DNA from: Candidatus Melainabacteria bacterium
GTDB taxonomy: Bacteria; Cyanobacteriota; Vampirovibrionia; Obscuribacterales; Obscuribacteraceae
DNA length: 64,000 nucleotides
Assembly (NCBI GenBank): GCA_003963305.1
Contig: RXJR01000015.1
Span: 186,001 to 250,000, forward strand
Direction: 5' to 3'
Position numbers and translations under genes: made by a program. Under the pieces are notes generated by a model. The model ran no database searches and had not been told where the DNA came from. It was given only the letters and a program-made list of their open reading frames with translations. Below, piece after piece: positions 7,466 to 17,097 of this stretch (position 1 is its first letter; each line of letters begins with the position of its first letter).

Positions 7466-9694
7466 CTAACCAGCCTTGAGATCGTAACGGTCGTTATTCA
7501 TGACTTTGGTCCAGGCATTCACAAAATCACGAATGAATTTTTCTTGCGAATCGTCCGAACCATAGACCTCAGCGACTGCACGCAACTCCGAACTTGAACC
7601 GAAAATCAAATCAACCGGACTCGCTGTCCATCTCAACTTGTCAGTCTTGCGGTCATGTCCCTCATAAACGCCCTCGGTTGTGGATTTAGACCACTTCGTA
7701 GACATGTCGAGCAAATTGACGAAGAAATCGTTGCTCAACGTGCCCGGGCGACTTGTAAACACTCCCAGCTGGGAATGCCCCTCATTGGCGTCGAGTGCTC
7801 TCATTCCGCCGACCAGTACGGTCATCTCAGGAACAGTCAAACGAAGCAAATCAGCTCGCTCAACCAACAATTCTGCTGGAGAACGCTCATTGCCTTTGCC
7901 GTAGTAGTTACGGAAGCCATCAAAAGTCGGCTCTAGAACCGCAAAAGAAGTCTCATCAGTCTGCGCTTGCGAGGCATCAGTGCGACCGGGAGCAAATGGT
8001 ACAGTCACATTCGAACCCGCTTTCTTTGCAGCTTGCTCAACGGCTGCATTGCCACCCAGCACAATCAAATCGGCAAGAGAAACCTTCTTACCGTCAGCTG
8101 AATGCTGGCTGTTGAATTCACTTTGAATGCCTTCCAGAGTTTTCAAAACTTTCGCCAGCGATTCAGGGTCATTTACAGCCCAGTCTTTCTGCGGCGCAAG
8201 GCGAATGCGTGCACCATTTGCACCACCTCTCTTGTCAGTGCCACGGAAAGTAGCAGCTGAAGCCCACGCAGTTTTGACCAGTTCTGAGGAGGAAATTCCA
8301 GATGCGAGAATCTTTGCTTTCAATGCTGAGGCATCAGAATCATCGATCAATTTGTAATCAACTGCCGGAACTGGATCTTGCCAGATCAGCGCTTCCTTAG
8401 GCACCTCAGATCCCAGATAACGAGACAGTGGACCCATATCGCGATGAGTCAACTTGTACCAGGCTTTCGCAAATGCAAGTTTGAATTCTTCTGGATTGTC
8501 GCGGAAACGTTTTACGATTGGAGCGTAGACCGGATCGAACTTCAAGCCGAGATCAGTTGTGAACATCATCGGAGCATGTCGTTTGGAAGAGTCGTGCGCA
8601 TCGGGTACCGGTTTCACCTTTGCCGGATCTTTCGGAGTCCACTGGATTGCACCAGCCGGACTCTTTGTCTGCACCCAATCGTTATCAAGCAAATTGTTCA
8701 AATACTGCATCGTAAAGAAGATTGGTGAGGACGACCAGGCACCTTCCAAGCCACTAGTGATGGTGTCAGCGCCTTTGCCGGTGCCATACTTGTTTGCCCA
8801 GCCGAATCCCTGTTGCTCGATTGGTGACCCTGCTGGTGCGGGACCGAGGTTCGACCCAGCAGCAGCTCCATGAGCCTTACCGAAAGTATGACCGCCGGCA
8901 ATCAAAGCGACAGTCTCTTCGTCATTCATCGCCATTCGTCCAAAAGCTTCACGCGTATCCTTTGCAGCCAGCAAGGGATCTGGATTGCCGTTGGGTCCCT
9001 CTGGATTTACATAAATCAAACCCATTTGAGTTGCAGCGAGCGGTTTCTCTAAGGTTCCGCCTTTGCTGCGATTGTCTGACATAAACTTCGCGCCTGGTCC
9101 CCAGTAAACCAGGTCCGACTGCCAGTCGTCAGATCGTCCACCACCGAATCCATAAGGTTTGAAACCCATCGATTCCAATGAAACGTTGCCAGTCAATACC
9201 ATCAAATCGCCCCACGATAGCTTGCGACCGTATTTCTTCTTGACCGGCCACAACAATCTTCGCGCCTTATCAAGGTTGGCGTTATCGGGCCAGCTGTTGA
9301 GTGGCTCGAACCTCTGTTGTGCACCAGCGGCGCCACCACGTCCGTCGAATATTCTGTAAGTACCTGCGCCATGCCACGCCATGCGAATGAAGAACGGAGC
9401 ATAACTGCCAAAATCTGCAGGCCACCAATCTTGCGAAGTACTCAAAACAGTTTTGATATCTTGCTTAACCGCATTGAGATCAAGGGTCTGAAACTCTTTG
9501 CCGTAATTGAACTCATTACCAAACGGATTTGACTCAATGTCGTGTGCTCGCAAAGGCGATAGGTCAAGTCGATCCGGCCACCAGAACTGATTTGGGCGAG
9601 CAGCACCATCTGCCCAGGCTGGAATAGCCTGTGCAAGTAAGGAAATCACAACGGACTGGACTATTAAGGCGGCGGTTGTTCGTTTCGTCATCAT
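7466..9694 (-). CDS. katG: Exported catalase-peroxidase
   Basis: 742 residues; bifunctional haem enzyme that dismutates hydrogen peroxide and oxidises donors. Distal-pocket residues are visible as [14 protein letters not shown] (Arg104, Trp107, His108) and proximal His269 as [10 protein letters not shown]. The unique Trp-Tyr-Met cofactor is accounted for by Trp107, Tyr228 ([12 protein letters not shown]) and Met254 ([10 protein letters not shown]). The duplicated C-terminal peroxidase-like domain is complete. Unusually for KatG, the N-terminus ([24 protein letters not shown], then PAWADG) is a Sec-type signal peptide, which indicates a periplasmic enzyme of the KatP/KatG2 type. Either of two adjacent start codons is possible. 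It has its own promoter region with overlapping palindromes and a 3' stem-loop, so it is monocistronic. Confidence 0.95.
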   Translation of the reverse strand: MMTKRTTAALIVQSVVISLLAQAIPAWADGAARPNQFWWPDRLDLSPLRAHDIESNPFGNEFNYGKEFQTLDLNAVKQDIKTVLSTSQDWWPADFGSYAPFFIRMAWHGAGTYRIFDGRGGAAGAQQRFEPLNSWPDNANLDKARRLLWPVKKKYGRKLSWGDLMVLTGNVSLESMGFKPYGFGGGRSDDWQSDLVYWGPGAKFMSDNRSKGGTLEKPLAATQMGLIYVNPEGPNGNPDPLLAAKDTREAFGRMAMNDEETVALIAGGHTFGKAHGAAAGSNLGPAPAGSPIEQQGFGWANKYGTGKGADTITSGLEGAWSSSPIFFTMQYLNNLLDNDWVQTKSPAGAIQWTPKDPAKVKPVPDAHDSSKRHAPMMFTTDLGLKFDPVYAPIVKRFRDNPEEFKLAFAKAWYKLTHRDMGPLSRYLGSEVPKEALIWQDPVPAVDYKLIDDSDASALKAKILASGISSSELVKTAWASAATFRGTDKRGGANGARIRLAPQKDWAVNDPESLAKVLKTLEGIQSEFNSQHSADGKKVSLADLIVLGGNAAVEQAAKKAGSNVTVPFAPGRTDASQAQTDETSFAVLEPTFDGFRNYYGKGNERSPAELLVERADLLRLTVPEMTVLVGGMRALDANEGHSQLGVFTSRPGTLSNDFFVNLLDMSTKWSKSTTEGVYEGHDRKTDKLRWTASPVDLIFGSSSELRAVAEVYGSDDSQEKFIRDFVNAWTKVMNNDRYDLKAG

Positions 9695-9764
9695 TGAATC
9701 CTTTAATCAGAGGGCACCTTTTGAGATCGCTTCGAGCCACGGCTACACAAAAGAAGCCGATTAG

Positions 9765-9794
9765 ACTTATAATAAGTTTAGACTAACTCTAAAC
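9765..9794. promoter_or_regulatory. Overlapping palindromes upstream of katG, candidate Fur/PerR-family operator
   Basis: Two inverted repeats sit 70-100 bases upstream of katG: ACTTAT-A-ATAAGT (9765-9777) and GTTTAGA-CTAAC-TCTAAAC (9776-9794), sharing two bases. AT-rich palindromes of this kind are typical of Fur/PerR-family boxes, and PerR commonly controls katG; here that is inference. Read on the minus strand, a TATTAT/TATAAG -10-like element lies inside the first palindrome, so a bound repressor would block the promoter. I see nothing else in the rest of 9695-10008. Confidence 0.5.
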
Positions 9795-10008
9795 ACCACC
9801 ACTGTCAAGGCTGTCGTTCTCAGCAAGAGCGATGTATATTCTGGCAGCTTTTACCAGAAAATATCGACAGAAGTGACGAGTGATTTTTGCCAATTCTGGG
9901 CGATTACAAGGTGAGTTCGTTGCCTGATAGAGCGACCCGAAAAACGTAGCCTATCGGATACGTCCGGTCCGCAGACATCCCTAATGCTGAGTTCGTCAAC
10001 AGCCGTCG

Positions 10009-10437
10009 TCAAATCGGTGCTCGCGTCAACACGATCGAACTTCGATATCCCGTTGACTCTGCAATCGCGCGCACTTGTACCTTACAGCGGTCGCCATCTT
10101 TGGTCTGGGCCATGAGCATGGTTGGAGATTTGAGAATAATCTTCCATCCCTGCCCTTCGATTTGATCCACATACCAGTCCATGATCTTTTTTGGAACCTG
10201 CTGAGAGTAGTATGTTTCACTGGCTGCATTATGCTCGTGAAAACATCCGTCTTTAAAAACGGCACCACTATAAACAGGAATATTTCGCAAGTTGATCGGA
10301 CCCGCTAATGTAGTCAACGGTACCGTCGGTTTGACTGTCTGCCTCGCGCCTCGGTACTGCGCAAAAGAGGCAGCCGGAGTAAGACCGAGCAGCACCAAAC
10401 ACGCCACCATACATTTGAATTTTAGATCTTGATTCAT
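10009..10437 (-). CDS. Small exported protein of unknown function
   Basis: 142 residues from ATG 10437. The signal peptide (KFKCMVACLVLLGLTPAASFAQ) has an Ala-x-Ala cleavage site. The mature part contains NIPVYSGAVFKDGC, SETYYSQQVPKKIMDWYVDQIEGQGWKI and a C-terminal beta-rich stretch with LMAQTKDGDRCKVQV. The pattern of a helix with YxxxVPxxxMDWY followed by GWK and strands recalls small lipoprotein-like sensor domains seen in exported proteins, but I cannot name the family. It begins four bases after the TadG-like gene ends, so it is translated from the same message. The longer frame to 10470 would overlap that gene and is not preferred. Confidence 0.65.
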   Translation of the reverse strand: MNQDLKFKCMVACLVLLGLTPAASFAQYRGARQTVKPTVPLTTLAGPINLRNIPVYSGAVFKDGCFHEHNAASETYYSQQVPKKIMDWYVDQIEGQGWKIILKSPTMLMAQTKDGDRCKVQVRAIAESTGYRSSIVLTRAPI

Positions 10438-10441
10438 TTCG

Positions 10442-12748
10442 CTAATTGATATGAGAGAAGGTTGTACCACTCGCCAGACCAGTTTCTCTGAAAGTCAACC
10501 GACCCAGCGTTCTGAGGGCTCCCGAACCCGGCCACCAGAGAGCGCGATCGGTCGCGGTCATTCCAGTTGGAGGGTCCATATCTACATAAGGTGCGATGTG
10601 AACATACTCATCGCCCTGGCTCGCGCCTTGATCGATCGTATCGACCAATGTGCTCTGCAGATCGTATTGCACCGTCATGCAGCTGTCGCTGAAGTTGGGT
10701 GCTGTACCGTCTGGATCGACAATGGTTGCACTGGCGCCCGGAGGTGGTCCAGCATCGATTTGGAGAGGCTTGCTCAGATCATTGTTCGGCAAATAGATGT
10801 ACAACTTATTCGCCGTCTGATCTGACGCCTTTGTGGTGGGTGATGTATTAAACGCAGCCATCGGAAATGGCTTATTCAACAGGGCATCAACTTCCGCAGG
10901 AGTTGTTCTTGGCTGGATCTGTTGGCAACGAACCAGAATGTCGTGCTTAATGTCATTAAGACATTTTTGACCCATCGTCTGTTGCATCATCTGCCAGATC
11001 GTGCCGACATCCTCCAGGGGCAAAGTGTAGCCTTGGTTTGGAACAGGCATGTTGTTCGGTGGATTTGTGATCCGCTGTCCACGCGCACCGTAATCTTTAT
11101 ATACGCCCAAACCGGAATCATCCGTGGCATACATATTGATCGTCACACCGTTATTGATACTCTGTCCATTCAAATCACCCTGGTTATGATTGATCGTCTG
11201 CGACGTGACCGACCCAGTTGCAGGGTTATGTGTGACAAATCCATTAGGACCACCCTTTCCCTGGAATGCCACAATCACCGTCGCCTTTGCCCAATCAACT
11301 TGTGAAAAGTTTTGACTGGAATTAGCCGTACCAGTTTGAGGAACCGTTCGCTGAAAAGTTGACTGCATGGCTCCGAAACCGGATACACAGGGACCAGTCA
11401 AACCATAATTTGGTCCGGTTGCAACTTGCAATCCACAGTCGTTGATTACATTTGGATTGCTCTGATACATCGCATAAATTGCCTTCAGCGTATTTTGAGC
11501 TGCCGCCGGAGGAAGATTTCCAGCGTTATATCCCGGCTTCAAATCCGCACCTTTGGCACCGACGAAGATTGTTCCCTGCGGAGGAGTGCCGGTGCCACCA
11601 TCGTTAGCCCACTTACACCAGGCTGCCAGCAAATTTGCGCTGCCAAAACCAGTAGTAGCATTAGACATGAATGCAACATTCTGAATTGTATTTACGTTGC
11701 TTGTGTCCCCGGCGATCCAGGTACTATAAATGCCACCGGGTCCACCGCCGATCTCCTCGTTGAAGATGTTGTCACCGTTGAGAGCATTGGGATCGTAACC
11801 AGGAGGCGTCGGATTTGCACGCCAGTTGAGAAACTCAATATAACCATTGGGAATTGCTGCCGGGAACTCGAAACCATTTCCCAGAGGACCGTTTGTACCA
11901 CCCTGGTTAATAGCTCCCGCTATCGCACAAGCAAGCGCACCACCAAAGACTGCCGACTTTTGCTCAAAGGAACTAGCATCAGCTTTAAGTGCATTTGGCG
12001 GAGCAGATCCAAACTTGGCCTTGTTGGCATTAAAATCAGCCAGCGACACTAGATGCGGTGCCTGCTGAGGCATTATCGGTGTGCCGTATAACTGACCTCC
12101 GACAGGAGGGTTAATAGGCTTGTATCCAGCCATGTATTTGCCAGGATTCTGAACTCCTCCCGGCACCTGATTGAGCGGACTGAATTGAGTGGGCGACGTA
12201 GGAAGCGCAAACCCATCCAGCGAATCAGTATTGAAGTAAACGTTTGTCGCGCCAGGGTCTTGAGACTTCATGTAAGCAACATCACTAACTGCGCCGTTGA
12301 CACCATGATTGCCCCACATTCTCGTATCATTCTTCAAGTCTGAAAAAGTCGACCCGCTAAGAATCTGAGCAGTCAAAGCGTCGCCCATCTTATTAACTTC
12401 AGCGATAACCTGAGCGGCTTTGCCCGGAGCACTGCCACCAACTTTTTGGGCATTAATCGAGATCAGAAGCGCTGTCGCGACCGCTCGATTATACGTGAGC
12501 AGTGTTATGCCAGTGGCATTCGGAGGATATACGAGACCAGAAAAGTCATATGGGCTAGTCTCCGGCGGCACAGAAATTTTCAACATTTGCTTGGCTGCGT
12601 TGAGAGTGCCGGCGTCTGTCGCGTTGGCTACCTCGCGACCGCCGCCCATGATTTTAGAAAGAAAGAAAACCGCGATACCAATGACGATGATTACCAGAAC
12701 GCAAATGGCTACCAAACCGAGAGTTGACCCTCTTCTACGTCGGCGCAT
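10442..12748 (-). CDS. Large TadG-like (pilus/Flp-associated) exported protein
   Basis: 768 residues. A short arginine-rich N-terminus (MRRRRRGSTLG) is followed by a single helix (LVAICVLVIIVIGIAVFFLSKI), and then GGREVANATDAGTLNAAKQML, the arrangement of TadE/TadG proteins (the Asp-Ala-x-x-Leu-Ala-Ala part). The remaining 700 residues are extracytoplasmic, rich in Asn, Gly, Pro and Thr, with no enzyme motif I recognise. No other tad genes (cpaF, rcpA, flp) are nearby, so a pilus link is only family inference. A good Shine-Dalgarno sequence GAGGTGAG precedes the start. Co-transcribed with the small exported protein downstream. Confidence 0.55.
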   Translation of the reverse strand: MRRRRRGSTLGLVAICVLVIIVIGIAVFFLSKIMGGGREVANATDAGTLNAAKQMLKISVPPETSPYDFSGLVYPPNATGITLLTYNRAVATALLISINAQKVGGSAPGKAAQVIAEVNKMGDALTAQILSGSTFSDLKNDTRMWGNHGVNGAVSDVAYMKSQDPGATNVYFNTDSLDGFALPTSPTQFSPLNQVPGGVQNPGKYMAGYKPINPPVGGQLYGTPIMPQQAPHLVSLADFNANKAKFGSAPPNALKADASSFEQKSAVFGGALACAIAGAINQGGTNGPLGNGFEFPAAIPNGYIEFLNWRANPTPPGYDPNALNGDNIFNEEIGGGPGGIYSTWIAGDTSNVNTIQNVAFMSNATTGFGSANLLAAWCKWANDGGTGTPPQGTIFVGAKGADLKPGYNAGNLPPAAAQNTLKAIYAMYQSNPNVINDCGLQVATGPNYGLTGPCVSGFGAMQSTFQRTVPQTGTANSSQNFSQVDWAKATVIVAFQGKGGPNGFVTHNPATGSVTSQTINHNQGDLNGQSINNGVTINMYATDDSGLGVYKDYGARGQRITNPPNNMPVPNQGYTLPLEDVGTIWQMMQQTMGQKCLNDIKHDILVRCQQIQPRTTPAEVDALLNKPFPMAAFNTSPTTKASDQTANKLYIYLPNNDLSKPLQIDAGPPPGASATIVDPDGTAPNFSDSCMTVQYDLQSTLVDTIDQGASQGDEYVHIAPYVDMDPPTGMTATDRALWWPGSGALRTLGRLTFRETGLASGTTFSHIN

Positions 12749-13101
12749 ATCTCACCTCTACTGCCTCGATGGCATCGACCGGACACATTAATAGTGCTTA
12801 ATAAATAGTATACCCGTATTCCTTTTATACGAATCAGTCAAATAGCCCGAAAGTGCCAACCAGGTACCTTGGAGCTCAGAAATTATCGAATGTAAGGACT
12901 TCGGGGGTAAGGAGTTTAGAGCAACAAATTTTTGGGATGCCGAATCAGCTTAAGCACTGATTTCAAAAAAGATACTATCTTCTCGACAGGCCAGTTCGCA
13001 TGGAAAAAGGCGAATTAGAGACGTTTTGCATCGATTTGCACAGTTCCGCAAGCGGCCCGCATTTACATTATCGACGGGTCCAATTGATATATGATGTCGG
13101 C
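12749..13101. other. Divergent intergenic region
   Basis: 353 bases between the TadG-like gene and the sugar kinase. On the minus strand a TATACT preceded by GGG (12812-12807) could be an extended -10 for the TadG-like gene. The kinase frame is open from 13000 but lacks homology-like sequence before the ATG at 13102. No RNA gene or repeat is evident. Confidence 0.3.
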
Positions 13102-13956
13102 ATGGCAAACATCCTGATCATCGGCTGCGCCTCACTCGACACAATTCACATCGAAAAGGACGGCTACAGAACGACATACCAAACAGTCGGAGGAGCAGGG
13201 CTCTACACCGCACTGGCCGCACGTATGTCGGTTGATGTCACACTCTACGCCCCAAAGCCGAACCCTATGCCGGAAGCATTGGCATTCCTGGATCGGCTGC
13301 TCGATTGGCAGGGTCCCAGTTGTCCGCCGGTCGAATTGCCTTGCCTGGAGATAGTGCATCACGGTGGAGGCAAAGCAACGCTTCTCAACGCCAGCTGGGG
13401 CGCTGAAGCACTACTGACACCAGACCAACTGCCAGGGCTGCAAGACACGAATATCGTTCACATCGCCGCCCTCAGTTCCGCGCAGGCGCAAAGAAGTTTT
13501 CTCGAAAAATGTCGTCAGGCAAAAGCAAAAGCAATCTCGGTTGGCACGTATGCAAAGCTGGTGTATCAACAAACGCAAGAAGTTCATCAGCTATTTAAGG
13601 CTGCCGACTATTTTTTCATGAATGCAAACGAAGCAAACGGATTATTGAAAGAAGGCGAATTAGAGTCCTTAACAGGTGCTCCAAAAGTATTCATTACTGA
13701 TGGTGAGCACGGCGCCACTGTATATGATGGCGCAAACAAATTCCATGTACCTGCCACTAAAGTCAACGAGTTAGATCCGACCGGTGCCGGTGATACTTTT
13801 TGTGGTGCCACCCTTGCTCATATTTTGCACGACATGCCGCTCCAAGAAGCAGCCGAAGTAGCGTGCGACATTGCCTCTCGAAACGTTGAACAGATTGGTC
13901 CACAATTTGCTATAAGCGCCCTGAAACGCAGAATCAAATCTGAACCAGCCTTGTAG
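13102..13956 (+). CDS. PfkB-family carbohydrate/nucleoside kinase
   Basis: 284 residues from ATG 13102, where the first strand MANILIIGCASLD begins. The frame itself starts at 13000 but the extra 34 residues look non-homologous. PfkB/ribokinase fold: GGAGLYTALAARM (near residue 30) is the substrate-side Gly-Gly motif, and DPTGAGDTFCGA (about 225-236) is the C-terminal signature with the catalytic base Asp and the anion hole. FITDGEHGATVYDG precedes it, as in adenosine/ribokinase and sugar kinases. Phosphorylates a sugar or nucleoside hydroxyl using ATP in the cytoplasm; substrate not deducible. It stands alone, convergent with the histidine kinase gene. Confidence 0.85.
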   Translation: MANILIIGCASLDTIHIEKDGYRTTYQTVGGAGLYTALAARMSVDVTLYAPKPNPMPEALAFLDRLLDWQGPSCPPVELPCLEIVHHGGGKATLLNASWGAEALLTPDQLPGLQDTNIVHIAALSSAQAQRSFLEKCRQAKAKAISVGTYAKLVYQQTQEVHQLFKAADYFFMNANEANGLLKEGELESLTGAPKVFITDGEHGATVYDGANKFHVPATKVNELDPTGAGDTFCGATLAHILHDMPLQEAAEVACDIASRNVEQIGPQFAISALKRRIKSEPAL

Positions 13957-14009
13957 CACAAGCCAGCGTTCCTGGCACCCTGGCACGGGAAACGTAATTC
14001 AAAAGCAAA

Positions 14010-14975
14010 CTACAAGGAAACCATCAAAGGAAGTCGAACGATAAATTCTGTTCCACGACCTAGTGAACTAACACAGTCAACTCTTCCTTCCAGTTTTTCA
14101 ACCAGAGTCTTACATAAGTGAAGCCCGAGCCCTGTGCCCATGGTCGAATAAGGTCCTCTCTTACTTTGCCAGAATTTTTCGAAAATCTGTTTTTGATCCA
14201 GTGCACAAATACCATTACCGTTATCTTTGACCTTAATTATGAGATGCTCGACTTCCAGCTCAGCTGACACCGAAACAATCGAGCCTTCCGGGCTAAATTT
14301 GATAGCGTTATCGAGAAGATTCGTGATGATGCGCGCCAATATTTGCTTGTCTGTCAGCACGGGCGGCATTTCGGTCTGAAGTTGTAAATCCAATCCTATG
14401 TGGTTGATCGCAATCGAACTCGCCAACTGCTTACTGCATTCTCTGATCAGTTCCGGCACATCAACCGCTTCCAGCCTTAGAAGCAGTGACGACTCTTTTG
14501 CTCGATAAGCTTCCAGAATATTCCAAAGAGTGCGCAACATCGATTGATGCGAATCAGTCAAACTATCTAGAAGCTGGCGGTAAGTGGCGTCGGAGATACC
14601 TTTCTTGAGCACTTCGAATATTCGAAGTCCGCCTGTAAGAGAGCTCTTCAAATCATGCGCAACAGCAGCCAGAAATTCTTCATTTCTTATAGCCTGCTCT
14701 CGTAGTTCTTGATTTTCCTTTTGAAGCTGCGCACACTTAAGCTCTAATTCTCTGATTCTCGTTTTAAGATGTAATTTCTTTCGGTAGTCACGATCGATAG
14801 AATCAATTTGCTTGAGGTCAGAGGCGCCGGAATCACTTGAAACGAGCAAGTCGGAGGGATTGATTATGTTTAGAGCATCCCGGCACCCGTCACTAATTAC
14901 TAATTCAGACGGAATTATTACTTCAATCGCCCTTTCAAGGTCGTGCTCGATATGGTTTTCGTTAGTCCGCTGCAT
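14010..14975 (-). CDS. Soluble sensor histidine kinase
   Basis: 321 residues, no transmembrane segment. The N-terminal 65 residues have no recognised sensor domain. A coiled coil (about 66-100: KTRIRELELKCAQLQKENQELREQ) leads into the HisKA domain with phospho-acceptor His107 in LAAVAHDLKSSL. The HATPase domain has NLLDNAIKFSPEG (N box), VKDNGNGI (G1) and GTGLGLHLC (G2). Autophosphorylates on His and passes phosphate to a receiver. Its obvious partner is the receiver-Ser/Thr-kinase protein encoded immediately upstream in the same operon, about 48 bases away. ATG 14975 follows GGTGA at good spacing; GTG codons at 14987 are alternatives. Confidence 0.9.
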   Translation of the reverse strand: MQRTNENHIEHDLERAIEVIIPSELVISDGCRDALNIINPSDLLVSSDSGASDLKQIDSIDRDYRKKLHLKTRIRELELKCAQLQKENQELREQAIRNEEFLAAVAHDLKSSLTGGLRIFEVLKKGISDATYRQLLDSLTDSHQSMLRTLWNILEAYRAKESSLLLRLEAVDVPELIRECSKQLASSIAINHIGLDLQLQTEMPPVLTDKQILARIITNLLDNAIKFSPEGSIVSVSAELEVEHLIIKVKDNGNGICALDQKQIFEKFWQSKRGPYSTMGTGLGLHLCKTLVEKLEGRVDCVSSLGRGTEFIVRLPLMVSL

Positions 14976-15023
14976 ACACTTCACCACATAAGAATTTCGA
15001 AGTACGAGAGACCACCGGATTAG

Positions 15024-16610
15024 CTAGAGAACAATCGAAATTTCATCACAATCAAGATCAGCAAATTGATCGAAATACGCTTTGGATAGAGCTAATTTGA
15101 GCTGCATCGGCGTTTGAAACCTGGCGTCAGGGTTCTTGTCGAGCAGCTTAAAAACTATCTCCTCAATGCTGTCGGGCAGGTGCAACTCCGGAGCGACACT
15201 GGCAAAAGACGCTGGCATCTCCTGCAAGTGCTTCGAGATGCATTCCATTGCACTGAGACCAGACGCGGCTTGATGCCCAGTAAGTGCCTCATACATGACA
15301 CAACCAAGAGAGTACAAATCGCTTCGCAGATCCAGGCGTCCGCCTCTGCACTGTTCAGGACTCATATAGGCAGGACTTCCACACAAGTCGAAGCTATCCG
15401 TCAGCTGCATCTGAATAGAAGCTTGCGGCGGTGGCAAGATTTTAGCCAAACCAAAATCAATTAGCTTGGTGGTCATTTGCCCATCGTTAGTGCCTAGCAA
15501 AACTATGTTGCCGGGCTTAATATCGCAATGGATTACATCTTTAGAGTGCGCGGCAACAAGAGCATTACAAACCTGGTCGAAGATATTATGAAATTCCGGC
15601 AGTGTCAGCCGACCCTTTTGCCGCAAAAGAGTTTCCAGGGTCGTTCCCTCGATGTAATCCATCACTATAAAGGATTGCCCCTTTTGGGTGATGCCAAAAT
15701 CAAAAACTTGAACTGTATTCGGATGCACTAACGCTGCGGCAGCACGTGCTTCGTCTTGAAACAACCGAACGACACGACGATCTGCGGCGAACTGGGGGAG
15801 TAAGACTTTGATGGCGACAATCTTCTCTGTATGAATATGCTTGGCTTTATATACTCGCCCCATGCCTCCGCGACCAACATGGGAAAGGATCAGATATTTA
15901 TCAGCAAAAATCTCTCCAATAGTAAGTATGGATGACTGATGAGTATCTACTGATACATCGGCGATCTTGGCAGCAAACTGCTTCCGAAGCTGTTTGCTAC
16001 GCTCATTTTTGTCACCCGTCAAGAAGAGCGCCTCCACCGCATCACGCATCATGACCCGCAATTGTTCAGTTGTGGCACCCATTTCCGAGGCAATTTCTTC
16101 ATTGCTGAGCCCCTGCTCTACGTAACACAACAGATCAAGCATATCGGCATCCAGACTCTTTGACTCAGGCTGTTGATCATAAGATCCCATACGGGTTTGT
16201 TGCAGCCGCTCGGCAATTCTCGAATCCAGCCACATTCCATTGTTGTGCACGGTTACAATCGCCTCAGACAGCTGCTCGATTGGGACATCCTTCAAGCAAA
16301 ATCCATCAGCGCCACTGCCCAGAGCAGCGAGGATGTCTTTGTCTGTGTCATGAGACGTGAGCATTATCACCCGAGTCTGAGGGCATCTACTCTTGATTTG
16401 ATAGCTTGCTTCGATTCCATCCATGGTGGGCAGAGCGATGTCCATCAAAACAATATCCGGCTTCAGCTCAATCACTTTATCCACAGCCACACGACCATCG
16501 GATGCCTCTCCAACCACCAAAAACTTTTCCAAACTCTGGAGCAGTACACGCAGCCCGATACGAACAATTTGGTGATCTTCTACGATCAATATCTTTATCA
16601 GTTCAGTCAT
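15024..16610 (-). CDS. Receiver-HTH-Ser/Thr protein kinase fusion
   Basis: 528 residues. Residues about 4-120 form a NarL-type receiver (IKILIVEDHQIVRIGL, phospho-acceptor Asp57 in IVLMDIALPTMDG, Thr85, Lys107). Residues about 150-200 resemble a LuxR/sigma-like helix-turn-helix (LSNEEIASEMGATTEQLRVMM). Residues about 235-500 form a complete Hanks-type kinase: VGRGGMGRVYKAK, Lys268, HCDIKPGN with catalytic Asp363, DFGLAK, and APE-like SPEQC. The usual HRD is HCD, which in other kinases tends to remove dependence on activation-loop phosphorylation. Output is therefore phosphorylation of Ser/Thr in target proteins gated by a two-component phosphorelay, with the histidine kinase encoded directly downstream. 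ATG 16610 is preferred to 16622; neither has an ideal ribosome-binding site. Confidence 0.9.
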   Translation of the reverse strand: MTELIKILIVEDHQIVRIGLRVLLQSLEKFLVVGEASDGRVAVDKVIELKPDIVLMDIALPTMDGIEASYQIKSRCPQTRVIMLTSHDTDKDILAALGSGADGFCLKDVPIEQLSEAIVTVHNNGMWLDSRIAERLQQTRMGSYDQQPESKSLDADMLDLLCYVEQGLSNEEIASEMGATTEQLRVMMRDAVEALFLTGDKNERSKQLRKQFAAKIADVSVDTHQSSILTIGEIFADKYLILSHVGRGGMGRVYKAKHIHTEKIVAIKVLLPQFAADRRVVRLFQDEARAAAALVHPNTVQVFDFGITQKGQSFIVMDYIEGTTLETLLRQKGRLTLPEFHNIFDQVCNALVAAHSKDVIHCDIKPGNIVLLGTNDGQMTTKLIDFGLAKILPPPQASIQMQLTDSFDLCGSPAYMSPEQCRGGRLDLRSDLYSLGCVMYEALTGHQAASGLSAMECISKHLQEMPASFASVAPELHLPDSIEEIVFKLLDKNPDARFQTPMQLKLALSKAYFDQFADLDCDEISIVL

Positions 16611-17097
16611 GGGAGATTCCATTCCTTTGCACCCAACCAGGCAGGCACGTTAACACAGGAAAACTGCGACGCAGCCTACACTGAGAGTGAGACAAAAATC
16701 AGCTGAGTCCATCTTTGTCGGACAAATGGACCATTTAAATAAGCAGGAAATTAAGCCCGATGCTTAAAACGCGATTGATGTATATCTACTATAAGTCACG
16801 TTACCAATATTAGTAATCACGCTGTTGAGGTATTAATTGCACCAGCGAAATACAGTCAACTCAACAGTTTATCTAAACTCCATCTCGTCTGTCGACTTGA
16901 TTTATTCTGCCGACAAAGACTCGAATCGCATACATCCGATTCGCTTAAAACCAACAAAACCCTCTATTATTGAGCGTCTTCACAGACAGCCAACGAAGAA
17001 GCAGAAAAAACTCTTCGTGATACCGCCCCGCATCTGTTGTATATAATCGACAATGCCGATGCATTATATTCGGCTGAGTTGGCAACCGCACGTAACA
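16611..17097. other. Intergenic region with a 16-base near-palindrome
   Basis: About 490 bases between the REC-kinase operon and the GATase-like gene. TTACCAATATTAGTAA at 16801-16816 is a near-perfect palindrome (one mismatched pair) about 190 bases upstream of the operon start and could be an operator. Small frames here have no support. The remainder is AT-rich and featureless to me. Confidence 0.35.
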
